From Leptotrichia hofstadii (GTDB lineage Bacteria; Fusobacteriota; Fusobacteriia; Fusobacteriales; Leptotrichiaceae): a stretch of 64,000 nucleotides of DNA. Positions within the stretch are counted from its first letter, which is position 1. Each line of letters begins with the position of its first letter. The position numbers and the translations under genes are program-made. Location of the stretch: assembly GCF_007990525.1 (NCBI RefSeq), contig NZ_AP019823.1, positions 1,054,001 to 1,118,000 on the forward strand, given 5' to 3'. Positions 35,230 to 44,614 of the stretch are shown piece by piece. The notes below the pieces were generated by a model. That model had not been told where the DNA came from. It did not search any database and saw only the letters and a list, made by a program, of their open reading frames with translations.

Positions 35230-36129
35230 CTATTTATTATTTGAATTTTTAACAGGTACAAATTTTCTTTCCGGACTGCTAAAGAATTTTATTCCGATAA
35301 TTGCAATTATAATCATGGCAATGCTTATCAGATACGGAAGACGTATTCCTAAAATCAGTAAGTCTTCTGCCCTGAATGTACTTACAAATGTTCTTATAAC
35401 CGCATACATAATTAGATAAATCATTGAGAGTACTCCGGGATTGTATTCCTTTTTTCTGAAATAGAACCATAGTATTATAAATCCAATCAGATTTAAAGCG
35501 CCTTCGTAAAGCATGGCAGGATGCAGAGGTATATTTGGAAATTCCGATCCTGCAGGTGTATCTAGCGGAAATGTTATTCCCCAAGGTACAAGCTGTTTGA
35601 ACTGGGCTTTGGCAGAAAGGCTTAGAGTCTGGTATCCAGCCCACCATTTGCTAAATGTTCCTGAAAAGATTACGTTAAACGGAGTAACAGTTGGAACACC
35701 GTGAACTTCCCCGTTTGCCAGATTTCCAAATCTTCCTAAAAACTGCCCAAACAGTAAAGGTCCTACTGCCATATCTGTAAGTACCCACAAATTTCGCTTG
35801 TTTTTTTTAGCATACAGATATGAGCCTATAAATGCACCGATAATTCCACCATGAATAGCAAGTCCGCCTTCCCAGATGTAAAAGATTGATAAAGGATTTC
35901 CTATGTAATCTGAGAATTTGAAAATAACATAATAAAGCCTTGCTCCAATTAATCCAGCCAAAATTGTTGTAAATGCAAAATCTTCAATAATTTTTCTATC
36001 ATCAACGCCTCTTTTTTCAGCAACATCATCAGCAAGTGCGATAAACATTCCAAAAAGAAAGGCTAAAATATACATTAAACTATAAATCCTAAGTTCAAAA
36101 CCTCCAATTTTAAATAAATATGGTTTCAT
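35230..36129 (-). CDS. lgt: Prolipoprotein diacylglyceryl transferase
   Basis: Lgt adds diacylglycerol to the lipobox cysteine of prolipoproteins; at least four lipoproteins in this window should be substrates. The 299-residue protein has seven membrane segments. The signature GGLAIHGGIIGAFIG, with the catalytic His, is seen near residues 90-104, and GQFLGRFGNLANGEVHG (Lgt signature with Arg, Asn and Glu) near 127-143. AAAAGGAGC precedes the ATG. Confidence 0.96.
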   Translation of the reverse strand: MKPYLFKIGGFELRIYSLMYILAFLFGMFIALADDVAEKRGVDDRKIIEDFAFTTILAGLIGARLYYVIFKFSDYIGNPLSIFYIWEGGLAIHGGIIGAFIGSYLYAKKNKRNLWVLTDMAVGPLLFGQFLGRFGNLANGEVHGVPTVTPFNVIFSGTFSKWWAGYQTLSLSAKAQFKQLVPWGITFPLDTPAGSEFPNIPLHPAMLYEGALNLIGFIILWFYFRKKEYNPGVLSMIYLIMYAVIRTFVSTFRAEDLLILGIRLPYLISIAMIIIAIIGIKFFSSPERKFVPVKNSNNK

Positions 36130-36159
36130 TTATGCTCCTTTTCAATATTTTGCAACAGG

Positions 36160-36222
36160 AACTGCCAAAGCATTTTATTTTTTATTAGGAAATAAAACCT
36201 TTAAAGCAGTTCCAGCACTTCA
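36160..36222 (-). terminator. Probable terminator hairpin between aminotransferase and lgt
   Basis: GGAACTGC (about 36161-36168) pairs with GCAGTTCC around a large AT-rich loop with an inner ATTTTATT/AATAAAAT pairing. It lies in the 111-base gap between two minus-strand genes. Confidence 0.5.
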
Positions 36223-36240
36223 TTTATTTTTTTGTAAATT

Positions 36241-37326
36241 TTATAATTGTTTTTTTAGCTCTTCTTCAAAGATTACAAAGAAGTCATCAATCTGCTCTTT
36301 TGAAATTTGCCCTAAAATTCCAATTCTCATAAGGCTTTCGGCGTATTTACCTTTTCCACCTGTAACAGTGTATCCTTTTTCTTCAAGAGCGGCAATAATT
36401 GATTTTATGACAATTCCTTCTCTATACACTGAAATTAATGTATTTGTCCTATTTTCTTCATTTTTTACTAATAGTTCAAATCCTAATTTCTGTGCTTTTT
36501 CTTCAACATATTTTCTTAAATCGTGTTTTTGCTTAATTGTGCTTTCAACTCCATTTTTAACTAAGTCTTTTAGCGATTGATTCAATGCCAAAATTAAAGC
36601 GATTGCTGGAGTGTATGGCGTTTCTGCGTTAGCATCAAAATATTTTTCATATTGTTTCAAATCAAAATAGTATTTTGGCAAATCAGATGTTTCCATAGCT
36701 TTTTTTGCCTTGTCACTTACAGCAACAAAAGCAAGTCCTGGTGGTATTAAAAATGCTTTCTGGCTTCCTGCGATTGCTACATCAATGTGCCAAGCGTCAA
36801 AATCAAAATCATTTACTACAAGTCCACTAATTGTATCAATAACTAATAGAATATCAGTATTTTTTGTTAAATCCCCAAGCGCTTTTATATTATTTAAAAT
36901 TCCAACTGAAGTTTCGCTATGAGTTGCTAAAATTCCTTTTAAATCTGGATTTTCTGAAATAACTTTCTTTACATCGTCCAAATTGTAGCTTTCTCCAAAT
37001 TCATACTGTAAATTAATTACGTTTAATCCATAAATTTCAGCAATTTTTCTAAATCTGTCTCCAAAATATCCAGTATTTATTGCTAAAACTTTATCTCCTT
37101 TTGAAAAGAAATTTACAATGGCAGTTTCCATTGAGCCTGTTCCAGATGAAGTTATGACAGCAACATCGTTTTTAGTTTTGAATACTTTTTTCAAGTTTTC
37201 ATTGTTTTCTTTCATAATTCTTCTAAATTCAGGTGTTCTGTGATGAATAATATCATTTCCCAAAATTTCTAAATATTCTTCGGGTATGTTAGTTGGCCCG
37301 GGTGTTAATAATAATTTTGAACTCAT
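36241..37326 (-). CDS. Class V aminotransferase (alanine/serine-glyoxylate type)
   Basis: A 361-residue PLP enzyme. It begins LLTPGPTNIPEEYLEI, the hallmark of the alanine-glyoxylate/serine-glyoxylate/phosphonopyruvate group. TSSGTGSMETAIVNF binds the phosphate, VIDTISGLVVNDFDFD carries the PLP-stacking Asp, and GSQKAFLIPPGLAF holds the Schiff-base Lys. GGAGGAT precedes the ATG. It follows kdsA by 44 bases on the same strand and is probably co-transcribed, although no pathway link is evident. Confidence 0.9.
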   Translation of the reverse strand: MSSKLLLTPGPTNIPEEYLEILGNDIIHHRTPEFRRIMKENNENLKKVFKTKNDVAVITSSGTGSMETAIVNFFSKGDKVLAINTGYFGDRFRKIAEIYGLNVINLQYEFGESYNLDDVKKVISENPDLKGILATHSETSVGILNNIKALGDLTKNTDILLVIDTISGLVVNDFDFDAWHIDVAIAGSQKAFLIPPGLAFVAVSDKAKKAMETSDLPKYYFDLKQYEKYFDANAETPYTPAIALILALNQSLKDLVKNGVESTIKQKHDLRKYVEEKAQKLGFELLVKNEENRTNTLISVYREGIVIKSIIAALEEKGYTVTGGKGKYAESLMRIGILGQISKEQIDDFFVIFEEELKKQL

Positions 37327-37370
37327 AATTATAATCCTCCTAAAAATTTATTAAAATAGATATTTTTATT

Positions 37371-38207
37371 TTATAATTCTTTTGTCAATTTATCATACTG
37401 TAATAATTTTGTTAAAATATCTTCAACATTGTCAAGTTTTAACATATTTGGTCCGTCAGATAATCCTTTGTCAGGTTCAGGATGTACTTCTGCAAAAACT
37501 CCATCGACTCCAACAGACACAGCTGCTCTGGCAAGTGGATAAACATAGGCTCGGTTTCCACCTGAAGTTTCTCCTTGTCCTCCTGGAATTTGTACTGAAT
37601 GTGTTGCATCAAACACAACAGGGTAGCCAAATTTTCTCATTTCCAGAAGTCCACGCATATCTACGACTAAATTATTGTATCCAAATGAAGCTCCACGTTC
37701 GCAAAGCATTATATTTTCATTTCCAACTTCCTCAAATTTTCTTACAACATTTTTCATATCCCAAGGTGCTAAAAACTGCCCTTTTTTTATATTCACAGCT
37801 TTTCCAGTTTCTGCGGCGGCAACAAGCAAGTCGGTCTGTCGTGATAAAAATGCAGGTATTTGAAGCAAATCAATTACTTTGGAAGCTTCTTTACATTGCC
37901 AGGGTTCATGAATGTCTGTTGCAAGAGCCACACCGTATTTTTCTTTAACTCGTGCCAAAATTTCAAGTCCTTTTTCAAGTCCTGGTCCTCTAAATGAAGA
38001 GATGGAAGAACGGTTAGCCTTGTCAAATGAAGCCTTAAAAACATATTGGATACCTAGTTTGTCAGTAATGTCTTTCATTTTTGCAGCCACTTCCATAACC
38101 AAATCTTCTGATTCGATTACGCAAGGTCCGGCAATTAAAAAAATCTTGTCATTACCAATTGTAATGTTATCAGTAATTTTAACTTTTTTCACTTTATCTA
38201 TTAACAT
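37371..38207 (-). CDS. kdsA: 3-deoxy-8-phosphooctulonate synthase (Kdo-8-P synthase)
   Basis: Condenses arabinose 5-phosphate with phosphoenolpyruvate to Kdo-8-phosphate for LPS. A 278-residue protein with [21 protein letters not shown] then [32 protein letters not shown], and [15 protein letters not shown]. The ATG at 38207 is used because AAAGGA lies seven bases before it; a TTG at 38213 is the alternative. Its substrate is supplied by kdsD at 39.6 kb, encoded divergently. Confidence 0.96.
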   Translation of the reverse strand: MLIDKVKKVKITDNITIGNDKIFLIAGPCVIESEDLVMEVAAKMKDITDKLGIQYVFKASFDKANRSSISSFRGPGLEKGLEILARVKEKYGVALATDIHEPWQCKEASKVIDLLQIPAFLSRQTDLLVAAAETGKAVNIKKGQFLAPWDMKNVVRKFEEVGNENIMLCERGASFGYNNLVVDMRGLLEMRKFGYPVVFDATHSVQIPGGQGETSGGNRAYVYPLARAAVSVGVDGVFAEVHPEPDKGLSDGPNMLKLDNVEDILTKLLQYDKLTKEL

Positions 38208-38294
38208 ATCCAATTCCTTTCTAAAAAGTTTTCTTATACTTTCATTTTATCATAATATTACTTTTTTTGCTAATATTTTTCTAAAATATTCCTT

Positions 38295-38323
38295 TTGATA
38301 AAACAAATAAATTATGTTATACT
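38295..38323 (+). promoter_or_regulatory. Promoter of the mannose-1-P guanylyltransferase operon
   Basis: TTGATA (38295-38300), a 17-base spacer and TATACT (38318-38323), 75 bases before the first gene. Confidence 0.65.
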
Positions 38324-38397
38324 TTTAATTGAAAAAACAACTGAAAAATAACAAAGCAGAATAATAAATAAATCGAATTGAAGAACAGGAGAAAGAT

Positions 38398-39516
38398 ATG
38401 AATAAAGTAGCTTTAATTATGGCTGGAGGAAGTGGAACAAGGTTCTGGCCGTTATCTACAAATGATAAGCCAAAGCAGTTTTTGGATCTTGTATCAAAAA
38501 AGACTATGATAAAGGAAACAATTGACAGGATAAAGAAACTTATTCCAATAGAGAGAATTTTTATTTCCACAAACATTAAATACTTTGATATAATAAAAAA
38601 GGAACTTCCGGAGATTGCTGACAGGAATATAATTTTTGAGCCGATGGCTAGGGACACGGCGGCGTGTATCGGATATGCGGCCTGTATTATCAGGAAAATT
38701 TATGAGAACAGCATTATGGCAGTTTTGCCGTCAGATCATCTGATTAAGAAGGAAAAGGAATTTTTGGACAGCTTGGAGTTTGCATTTAAGGAGGCTGAGA
38801 AAAATAAGATTGTTACGCTGGGAGTTAAGCCTACTTATGCTGAAACTGGGTATGGATATATTGAGTATGTGGATAGAAAAAAAGCAAAAGATGACAAAAA
38901 TAACTGCGAAAATAAAGAAAGATTCAAGTCATATAAAGTGAAGAAATTTAGGGAAAAGCCTAATAAGGAGCTGGCTGAAAAATATATCGAGCAGGGAAAT
39001 TATCTTTGGAATAGCGGAATGTTCCTTTGGAAAACGGAATTTATTCTGCATGAAATAAAAAAACACATGGAAACACATGGCATTATTTTGGAAAAAATTG
39101 AAGAAATGCTGGAAAATGTGGATTTAAATGAGATTTATGGTGAAAAATTAAGTGATTTTGTGAAGGATGAATTTGAAAAATTTGAAAAAATTTCGATAGA
39201 TTTTGGAGTGATGGAACATACGAAATCTGTAAGTGTGATTCCTGTTGACATTGACTGGAATGATGTTGGAAACTTCAAGTCGCTTGAGGATATTTTTCCA
39301 AAGGACAAGGACAGCAACGTTGTGCAGGCTGATTACTTTGAACAGATTGAATCAGAAGGAAATATCGTAATTAATAAGGAAAATGACAAAATTATTGCTA
39401 CAATTGGGATAGAAAATATTGTCATTGTAAACACAAAAGATGCCTTGCTTGTCTGCCATAAGGATAAAAGTCAGGAAGTTAAGAAAATACTGAATAAAAT
39501 TGAAATGAAAAAGTAG
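38398..39516 (+). CDS. manC: Mannose-1-phosphate guanylyltransferase
   Basis: Makes GDP-mannose from mannose-1-phosphate and GTP. The 372-residue protein has the nucleotidyltransferase motif AGGSGTRFWPLS (about 10-21) and PKQFLDL, EPMARDTAACIGYAA (about 81-95), PSDHLI (about 112-117), and FREKPN, characteristic of the GMP/ManC family. It stops at the GMP domain, without the fused isomerase of long ManC. AGGAGAAAG precedes the ATG. It heads an operon for surface polysaccharide. Confidence 0.9.
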   Translation: MNKVALIMAGGSGTRFWPLSTNDKPKQFLDLVSKKTMIKETIDRIKKLIPIERIFISTNIKYFDIIKKELPEIADRNIIFEPMARDTAACIGYAACIIRKIYENSIMAVLPSDHLIKKEKEFLDSLEFAFKEAEKNKIVTLGVKPTYAETGYGYIEYVDRKKAKDDKNNCENKERFKSYKVKKFREKPNKELAEKYIEQGNYLWNSGMFLWKTEFILHEIKKHMETHGIILEKIEEMLENVDLNEIYGEKLSDFVKDEFEKFEKISIDFGVMEHTKSVSVIPVDIDWNDVGNFKSLEDIFPKDKDSNVVQADYFEQIESEGNIVINKENDKIIATIGIENIVIVNTKDALLVCHKDKSQEVKKILNKIEMKK

Positions 39517-39648
39517 TATTCCAAAATAATATTTGACTATTTTGAAACGCTGATAATTTAATTTAAATAGACAGATGTTAAAAGAGGATAGGTGTAACTA
39601 AAAGTATCAATATAAAAATATTGTGTGAAAAAAGGAGCAGAGTTAAAA

Positions 39649-40629
39649 ATGGAAATAGATATTTTAAAGGAAGCTAAAAATGTATTTGACATTGAAATTG
39701 CAGAACTGGAAAAATTAAAAAGCAAGCTAGGAGATGATTTTCAAAAATTAGTCCGAATGATTTTAGAATTGAAAAACAACAATAAAATTGTTGTGACAGG
39801 GATTGGAAAGTCTGGAATAATTGGTAAAAAAATTACAGCGACACTTGCCTCAACTGGTACAACAGCAGTATTTATAAATGCCACAGAGGCACTTCATGGT
39901 GATTTGGGAATGCTCAGTGATGGAGATGTCGTAATTGCCATTTCAAACAGTGGAAATTCTGACGAAGTACTAAGCATTTTAGCGCCAATAAGAAAAATTG
40001 GAGGAAAAATTGTTGCATTTACTGGAAATCCTAATTCTACATTGGGGAAATATGCCGAACTTACAATAAATGTGGGAGTGGAAAAGGAAGCGTGTCCGCT
40101 GGGGCAAGCTCCGATGAGTTCGACTACAGCGACACTTGTAACTGGGGACGCTCTAGCTGTGTGCCTTATGAAATTAAAAGATTTTACAGAAAATGATTTT
40201 GCCAAATATCACCCGGGAGGAAGCCTTGGAAAACGGCTGTTATTACATGTTTCAGATTTAATGCACATTGGAGAAGAATTGCCAGTTGTAAAAGAAGATG
40301 AGAAAATTGAGAATGTATTAATGCTTCTTACAAAGAAAAAATTAGGAGCTGTGTGTATCTCAGATACAGGATTTGAAAATGGTAAGTTACTTGGAATTAT
40401 AACAGAAGGAGATATTCGGCGTGCATTGGAGCATAAGGAGAAATTTTTTGATTATGTGGCTTCTGATATTATGATTTCTACGCCAGTAACGATTGAAAAG
40501 GATGCGATGGCTCTCGATGCACTTCATCTGATGGAAAACAGAAAAAGCCAGATAAATGTATTGCCTGTTGTGGAAAATGGAAATGTTGTGGGCTTAATAA
40601 GAGTGCACGATTTAATAGGATTAAGATAA
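39649..40629 (+). CDS. kdsD: Arabinose-5-phosphate isomerase (KpsF/GutQ)
   Basis: Converts ribulose 5-phosphate to arabinose 5-phosphate, the KdsA substrate. The 326-residue protein has an N-terminal SIS domain (VVTGIGKSGIIGKKITATLA; ATEALHGDLGM; ISNSGNSDEVL; CPLGQAPMSSTTATLV) and a C-terminal pair of CBS domains from about residue 205. Start at 39649 is chosen for the AAAGGAG site; an upstream frame would add eight residues. It is followed 15 bases later by the flippase. Confidence 0.95.
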   Translation: MEIDILKEAKNVFDIEIAELEKLKSKLGDDFQKLVRMILELKNNNKIVVTGIGKSGIIGKKITATLASTGTTAVFINATEALHGDLGMLSDGDVVIAISNSGNSDEVLSILAPIRKIGGKIVAFTGNPNSTLGKYAELTINVGVEKEACPLGQAPMSSTTATLVTGDALAVCLMKLKDFTENDFAKYHPGGSLGKRLLLHVSDLMHIGEELPVVKEDEKIENVLMLLTKKKLGAVCISDTGFENGKLLGIITEGDIRRALEHKEKFFDYVASDIMISTPVTIEKDAMALDALHLMENRKSQINVLPVVENGNVVGLIRVHDLIGLR

Positions 40630-40644
40630 GGGGAATTTTTTTGA

Positions 40645-42105
40645 ATGGATAATAAGAATTTATTGAAGGGGACAATGGTTTATTCTCTTATGAATTTGGT
40701 TACAAAGATGGGGTCGTTTATATTTTTGCCGATAATAACGAGGTTATTGACACAGGAAGAATTTGGGATTGTGGGAACATTGGCTCCGATTACTTCGCTA
40801 TTTACGGTAATTTTAGGGCTAGGACTTTATAATGCTCAGATGAAGAAATATGTAGATTTGAAGGAAAGTGAAGATGAATTTGGAAGCTATATGTTTTCCT
40901 CAACTTTGATTATAATAGTTTTTAACGTATTCACTTATGTTTTTCTATTTACACCAGCATCCAAAAAACTGTTTTCATATATAGTTGATTTAAGCAAGGT
41001 AAGTTACTATCCTTTGATAATTGTCAGCGTCTTAATTGCCACAACGAACGCTTTTAACAATCTTTCGACAACTTTGTTTAGAATGAAGAGAATGTATATG
41101 AAGGTTGCGATAGGGAGTGTTGTAAGCCTTTTTACAACTTATATTCTGGCAATTTACTTTATAAAATACTTAAAATGGGGAGTTTTTGGAAACCAGTTTG
41201 CAAATTTAATTGCGCTGATTATAGTATTTCTGTTCTATTTTAAGGATTATTTTGGAAATTTTAGATTTAAGCTGAATTTTGATTATGTGAAATATTCGCT
41301 AAGAAATGGATTGCCATTAATTTTTATTGAACTTACGGATCAGGTTGTGAATTTGAGTGATAGGCTTGTTTTGGCAAAATTTGTTTCTCTTGCGGTAGTT
41401 GGGGGATATACGCTTGCATTTACTGGAGGAAGGGTTTTGTCGGTTGTTACAGGTTCTTTTGTGAACAGCTGGACGCCAGAGTTTTATGAGGCGATGAAGG
41501 AGGATAGAACAAATCCGAGAATAACACGAAGCGTGGAAAACTTTATTGCGATTATTTCCTTTGCCTGTGTAATCGCACAGTTATTTGCTCCAGAAGGAAT
41601 AAAGCTGATATTTCCAAAAAGTTATTATCAGGCGATAAATTATATGCCTTTAATTCTAGCTGGAATTGTCGTTCAGGCACTATTTTGCCTTGATTATTTT
41701 TTTCATTTTCACGAAGATAGCATATACATTTTTTATTTTACAATGTTTGCAATGATATTTAATTTAGTTGGAAATATAATTTTTATACCGAAATTTCCAG
41801 AAATTGGGCCTATTATTGCGGCGTGGACTACGTTACTTGCCTTTTTGTTTAGAGCGATAATGGAAATGATGATTATAAGAAAAAAATACAAGATTTCGTT
41901 TAATTATAAAAAATTATTTTTATATTTCATAATTATTGTAAATCCTATAATATTCTATTTGTCAAATGATCAGCTTTCGTGGATGAAATTTGGCTTGAAA
42001 ATAGTTTATTTGGCGATAGTGACAAAATTGCTTGTAAATAGTGAAGTTTACGCTAAAATTGCAAATCTTGTAAATGGAATAAAAAGAAAAATTATAAAAC
42101 GTTAA
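40645..42105 (+). CDS. Oligosaccharide flippase / polysaccharide biosynthesis protein (Wzx-like)
   Basis: A 486-residue protein with about 12-14 membrane segments of the MATE/MVF fold. The N-terminus KGTMVYSLMNLVTKMGSFIF then LPIITRLLTQEEFGIVGTLAP is typical of Wzx and RfbX proteins. It should move lipid-linked sugar repeats across the inner membrane. It is preceded by kdsD and followed by a GT2 gene, so it is part of a surface glycan operon. Confidence 0.88.
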   Translation: MDNKNLLKGTMVYSLMNLVTKMGSFIFLPIITRLLTQEEFGIVGTLAPITSLFTVILGLGLYNAQMKKYVDLKESEDEFGSYMFSSTLIIIVFNVFTYVFLFTPASKKLFSYIVDLSKVSYYPLIIVSVLIATTNAFNNLSTTLFRMKRMYMKVAIGSVVSLFTTYILAIYFIKYLKWGVFGNQFANLIALIIVFLFYFKDYFGNFRFKLNFDYVKYSLRNGLPLIFIELTDQVVNLSDRLVLAKFVSLAVVGGYTLAFTGGRVLSVVTGSFVNSWTPEFYEAMKEDRTNPRITRSVENFIAIISFACVIAQLFAPEGIKLIFPKSYYQAINYMPLILAGIVVQALFCLDYFFHFHEDSIYIFYFTMFAMIFNLVGNIIFIPKFPEIGPIIAAWTTLLAFLFRAIMEMMIIRKKYKISFNYKKLFLYFIIIVNPIIFYLSNDQLSWMKFGLKIVYLAIVTKLLVNSEVYAKIANLVNGIKRKIIKR

Positions 42106-42140
42106 ATTTTAAAGCTTTGGAAAATAAGGGGAAATAAAAA

Positions 42141-43019
42141 ATGAAATTTACGATTTTTACACCAACTTTTAATCGAAAGGAACTGCTTGAAAAATTGTAT
42201 AAATCACTTCAAAAGCAAACGTACAAGGATTTTGAATGGCTTATTGTCGATGATGGCTCTGCTGATGGAACTAAAGAGAAGGTAGAAGAATTTTTGAGTG
42301 AAAAAAAGCTGGATATAAAGTATTATTTTAAGGAAAACGGAGGTAAACAGCGGGCGTATAATTTTGCAACTGATAAAGCAAATGGAGAGCTTTTTATCTG
42401 TCTTGATTCTGATGATGAATATGTTGAAAATGGCCTTGAAACTATTTTGAAATATTGGAAAAAATATGAAAAAAATAGCAATATTGCGGGAATGGGGTAT
42501 TTGTCAATTTATCCAAATCGAGAAGTTATAGGCTCTAGTTTTCCAGAAAAAGAGATGGTTTCAACACAGTTTGATATTTACAATAAATACGGAGTTAAGG
42601 GCGATAAAGGGCTTATGTTTCGGACTGAAATTATAAAAAAATATAAATTTCCAGTTTTTGATGATGAGAAATTTATTACAGAAGCTGTTGTCTATAACAG
42701 AATTTGTGAAAAATATAAGATGGTTTATGTAAATGAGAAAATCGAGATAAAAGAATATCAGGAAGATGGATTGACAGCCAAATACAACAATTTATTGCTG
42801 CGAAATCCGAAAGGACAGGCACTTTATCATAATGAAATCAATTCCCAGAATTTATCTTTTAAGCAGAAAATTCTAAATAATGCTGTTTATTACAAATTTT
42901 GCAAGGCAGCAGGATATAAATTTGGAAAAATATTTAAAGAAAATAAAAATAAATTGTTTTTAATTTTTGCTTTAGGAATTGGGGAATACATGTGGCAAAA
43001 AGAGAAAAATAAAAAATAA
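42141..43019 (+). CDS. Glycosyltransferase family 2
   Basis: A 292-residue GT-A enzyme. The fold is clear: FTIFTPTFNRKELLEKLYKS, LIVDDGSADGT (about 34-44), GGKQRAYNFA, and CLDSDDEYVENG containing the metal-binding DSDD motif (about 91-94). The acceptor and donor sugar cannot be read. AAGGGGAAA precedes the ATG. Lies behind the flippase; mnmA follows 57 bases downstream. Confidence 0.92.
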   Translation: MKFTIFTPTFNRKELLEKLYKSLQKQTYKDFEWLIVDDGSADGTKEKVEEFLSEKKLDIKYYFKENGGKQRAYNFATDKANGELFICLDSDDEYVENGLETILKYWKKYEKNSNIAGMGYLSIYPNREVIGSSFPEKEMVSTQFDIYNKYGVKGDKGLMFRTEIIKKYKFPVFDDEKFITEAVVYNRICEKYKMVYVNEKIEIKEYQEDGLTAKYNNLLLRNPKGQALYHNEINSQNLSFKQKILNNAVYYKFCKAAGYKFGKIFKENKNKLFLIFALGIGEYMWQKEKNKK

Positions 43020-43076
43020 GATTTTAAGTTTTGAAACATAGAAATTAAAAATTTAGAAAAGAGAAAGAAATACGAA

Positions 43077-44174
43077 ATGAACAAAAAATTAGATGATAAA
43101 AAAGTAGTAGTTGGAATGAGTGGCGGCATAGACAGTTCTGTCGCTGCTCTTTTGTTGAAACAGCAAGGTTATGAAGTTATAGGGGTTACGTTAAAGCATT
43201 TGCCTGACGAACTTTCAGAAAATCCAGGGAAAACGTGCTGTTCCCTTGATGATATAAATGATGCCAGATACACTTGCTACACATTGGGAATCCCTCATTA
43301 TGTCCTAAACGTCGTGGAAGAATTTAAAAAGGATGTAATGGATTATTTTATAAAAATGTATAATGCTGGAAAAACCCCTTCACCTTGTGTAATTTGCGAT
43401 GAAAAGGTAAAAATAAAAAAACTCGTAGAATTTGCTGATAAAATGGGAATAAAATACATTTCGACAGGGCATTATTCAAAAGTTAGCGAGAATAATATGC
43501 TTTTATGGGACAAAAATAATAGAAAAGATCAGACTTATATGCTTTATCGGCTGGATAAGAATGTTGTGGAAAGATTTTTGTTTCCGCTTGCAGAATATGA
43601 AAAATCAGAAGTTCGTGAAATTGCAAGACAAAATGGCATTCACACTCATAACAAGCCTGACAGCCAAGGAATCTGCTTTGCTCCCAACGGATATATTCCA
43701 TTTTTGAAAAAAGTACTTGGAAATGATGTAAAAAAGGGGAATTTTGTGGATAAAAATGGTAAAATTATTGGAGAGCATATAGGTTATCAGTTTTATACGG
43801 TTGGTCAACGGCGTGGACTGGGGCTTAATTTAGGAAAGCCATTTTTTGTACTTGAACTTCGCCCTGAAACAAATGAGGTTGTTGTGGGAGATTTTGAGGA
43901 ATTGCTAATAAAGGAAATAGAAGTGATAAATTGTAAATTTCATTATGATTTAGAAGAAATGATTGGAAAAAAATTAACCGCACGTCCGAGATTTTCTTCA
44001 AAAGGACTGGCTGGGGAATTGAAACTTTTGAAAAGTGAAGAAAGTAATGAAAATAGGATAATTTTTGAGTTTGATGAAAAAACTCACGAAAATTCAGAAG
44101 GACAGCACATTGTATTTTATTTAGATAATGAAATTGTTGGTGGCGGGGAAATAAAAATATTTGACAAAATTTAA
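43077..44174 (+). CDS. mnmA: tRNA-specific 2-thiouridylase
   Basis: Thiolates U34 of Lys, Glu and Gln tRNAs. The 365-residue protein has the PP-loop GMSGGIDSSVAALLL (residues 13-27), NPGKTCCSLDD, TPSPCVICDEKVK with the first catalytic Cys (near 104), QTYMLYRLD, and DSQGICFAPNG with the second Cys (near 200). GQRRGLGLN lies in the C-terminal beta domains. The tRNA-Cys promoter begins within its last codons. Confidence 0.96.
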   Translation: MNKKLDDKKVVVGMSGGIDSSVAALLLKQQGYEVIGVTLKHLPDELSENPGKTCCSLDDINDARYTCYTLGIPHYVLNVVEEFKKDVMDYFIKMYNAGKTPSPCVICDEKVKIKKLVEFADKMGIKYISTGHYSKVSENNMLLWDKNNRKDQTYMLYRLDKNVVERFLFPLAEYEKSEVREIARQNGIHTHNKPDSQGICFAPNGYIPFLKKVLGNDVKKGNFVDKNGKIIGEHIGYQFYTVGQRRGLGLNLGKPFFVLELRPETNEVVVGDFEELLIKEIEVINCKFHYDLEEMIGKKLTARPRFSSKGLAGELKLLKSEESNENRIIFEFDEKTHENSEGQHIVFYLDNEIVGGGEIKIFDKI

Positions 44175-44189
44175 AAAATATGATAAACT
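44161..44189 (+). promoter_or_regulatory. Promoter of tRNA-Cys, overlapping the mnmA stop
   Basis: A perfect TTGACA (44161-44166), a 17-base spacer and TAAACT (44184-44189), 15 bases before the mature tRNA. The -35 box lies inside the last codons of mnmA. Confidence 0.75.
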
Positions 44190-44203
44190 TATCAAAGTCA
44201 AGT

Positions 44204-44278
44204 GGCGACATGGTCGAGGGGCTTAGGCAGAGGTCTGCAAAACCTTGTACACCGGTTCGAATCCGGTTGTCGCCTCCA
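44204..44278 (+). tRNA. tRNA-Cys (anticodon GCA)
   Basis: Acceptor arm GGCGACA (44204-44210) pairs with TGTCGCC (44268-44274). The anticodon loop is CTGCAAA with GCA. The T arm is CCGG-TTCGAAT-CCGG. The discriminator is U, as in Cys tRNAs, and CCA is encoded (44276-44278). Confidence 0.97.
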
Positions 44279-44308
44279 TTAACTGATTACTGATAATAAT
44301 TAATAGTT

Positions 44309-44342
44309 ATAACTACTGAATCCTTAGTAGTTATTTTTTTAT
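44309..44342 (+). terminator. Intrinsic terminator after tRNA-Cys
   Basis: ATAACTACT (44309-44317) pairs with AGTAGTTAT (44326-44334), followed by a T tract. The rest of 44343-44614 is AT-rich and apart from the hairpin motif at 44350 shows nothing I can assign. Confidence 0.8.
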
Positions 44343-44349
44343 TGAGAAA

Positions 44350-44384
44350 AAGGCATGGCGTCTGATGTCTTTACATTAAAAAAT
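44350..44384 (+). repeat. Hairpin motif with GGCGTYTR loop, copy 1
   Basis: AAGGCAT pairs with ATGTCTT around a GGCGTCTG loop and is followed by TTAAAAAA. It matches the hairpin at 54465 in loop and 3' flank while its stem differs in a compatible way. Purpose unknown. Confidence 0.4.
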
Positions 44385-44614
44385 AGAAAAAATATTATTT
44401 ATCCATAACGCTTATAAATAAAATTATAAAAGTCTTTAAGATGTGCACTTAATGATTAAATTTAATTAAAGGATTTTTAATAGCTATACAGGTTGGATAA
44501 TAGCATAACCCTATAAAAAATGACTTTAAATTCATAAATTTTTTGATTTCTACTCTTTAAATAGAAAATAGTATTAGATGATTTTTAAGCAAATCAATAT
44601 GATAAATTATTTCT

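Noticed and set aside
37382-37948. 188-residue plus-strand frame opposite kdsA
   Set aside because: Antisense shadow of a well-supported kdsA, with unnatural Leu/Gln/His composition.
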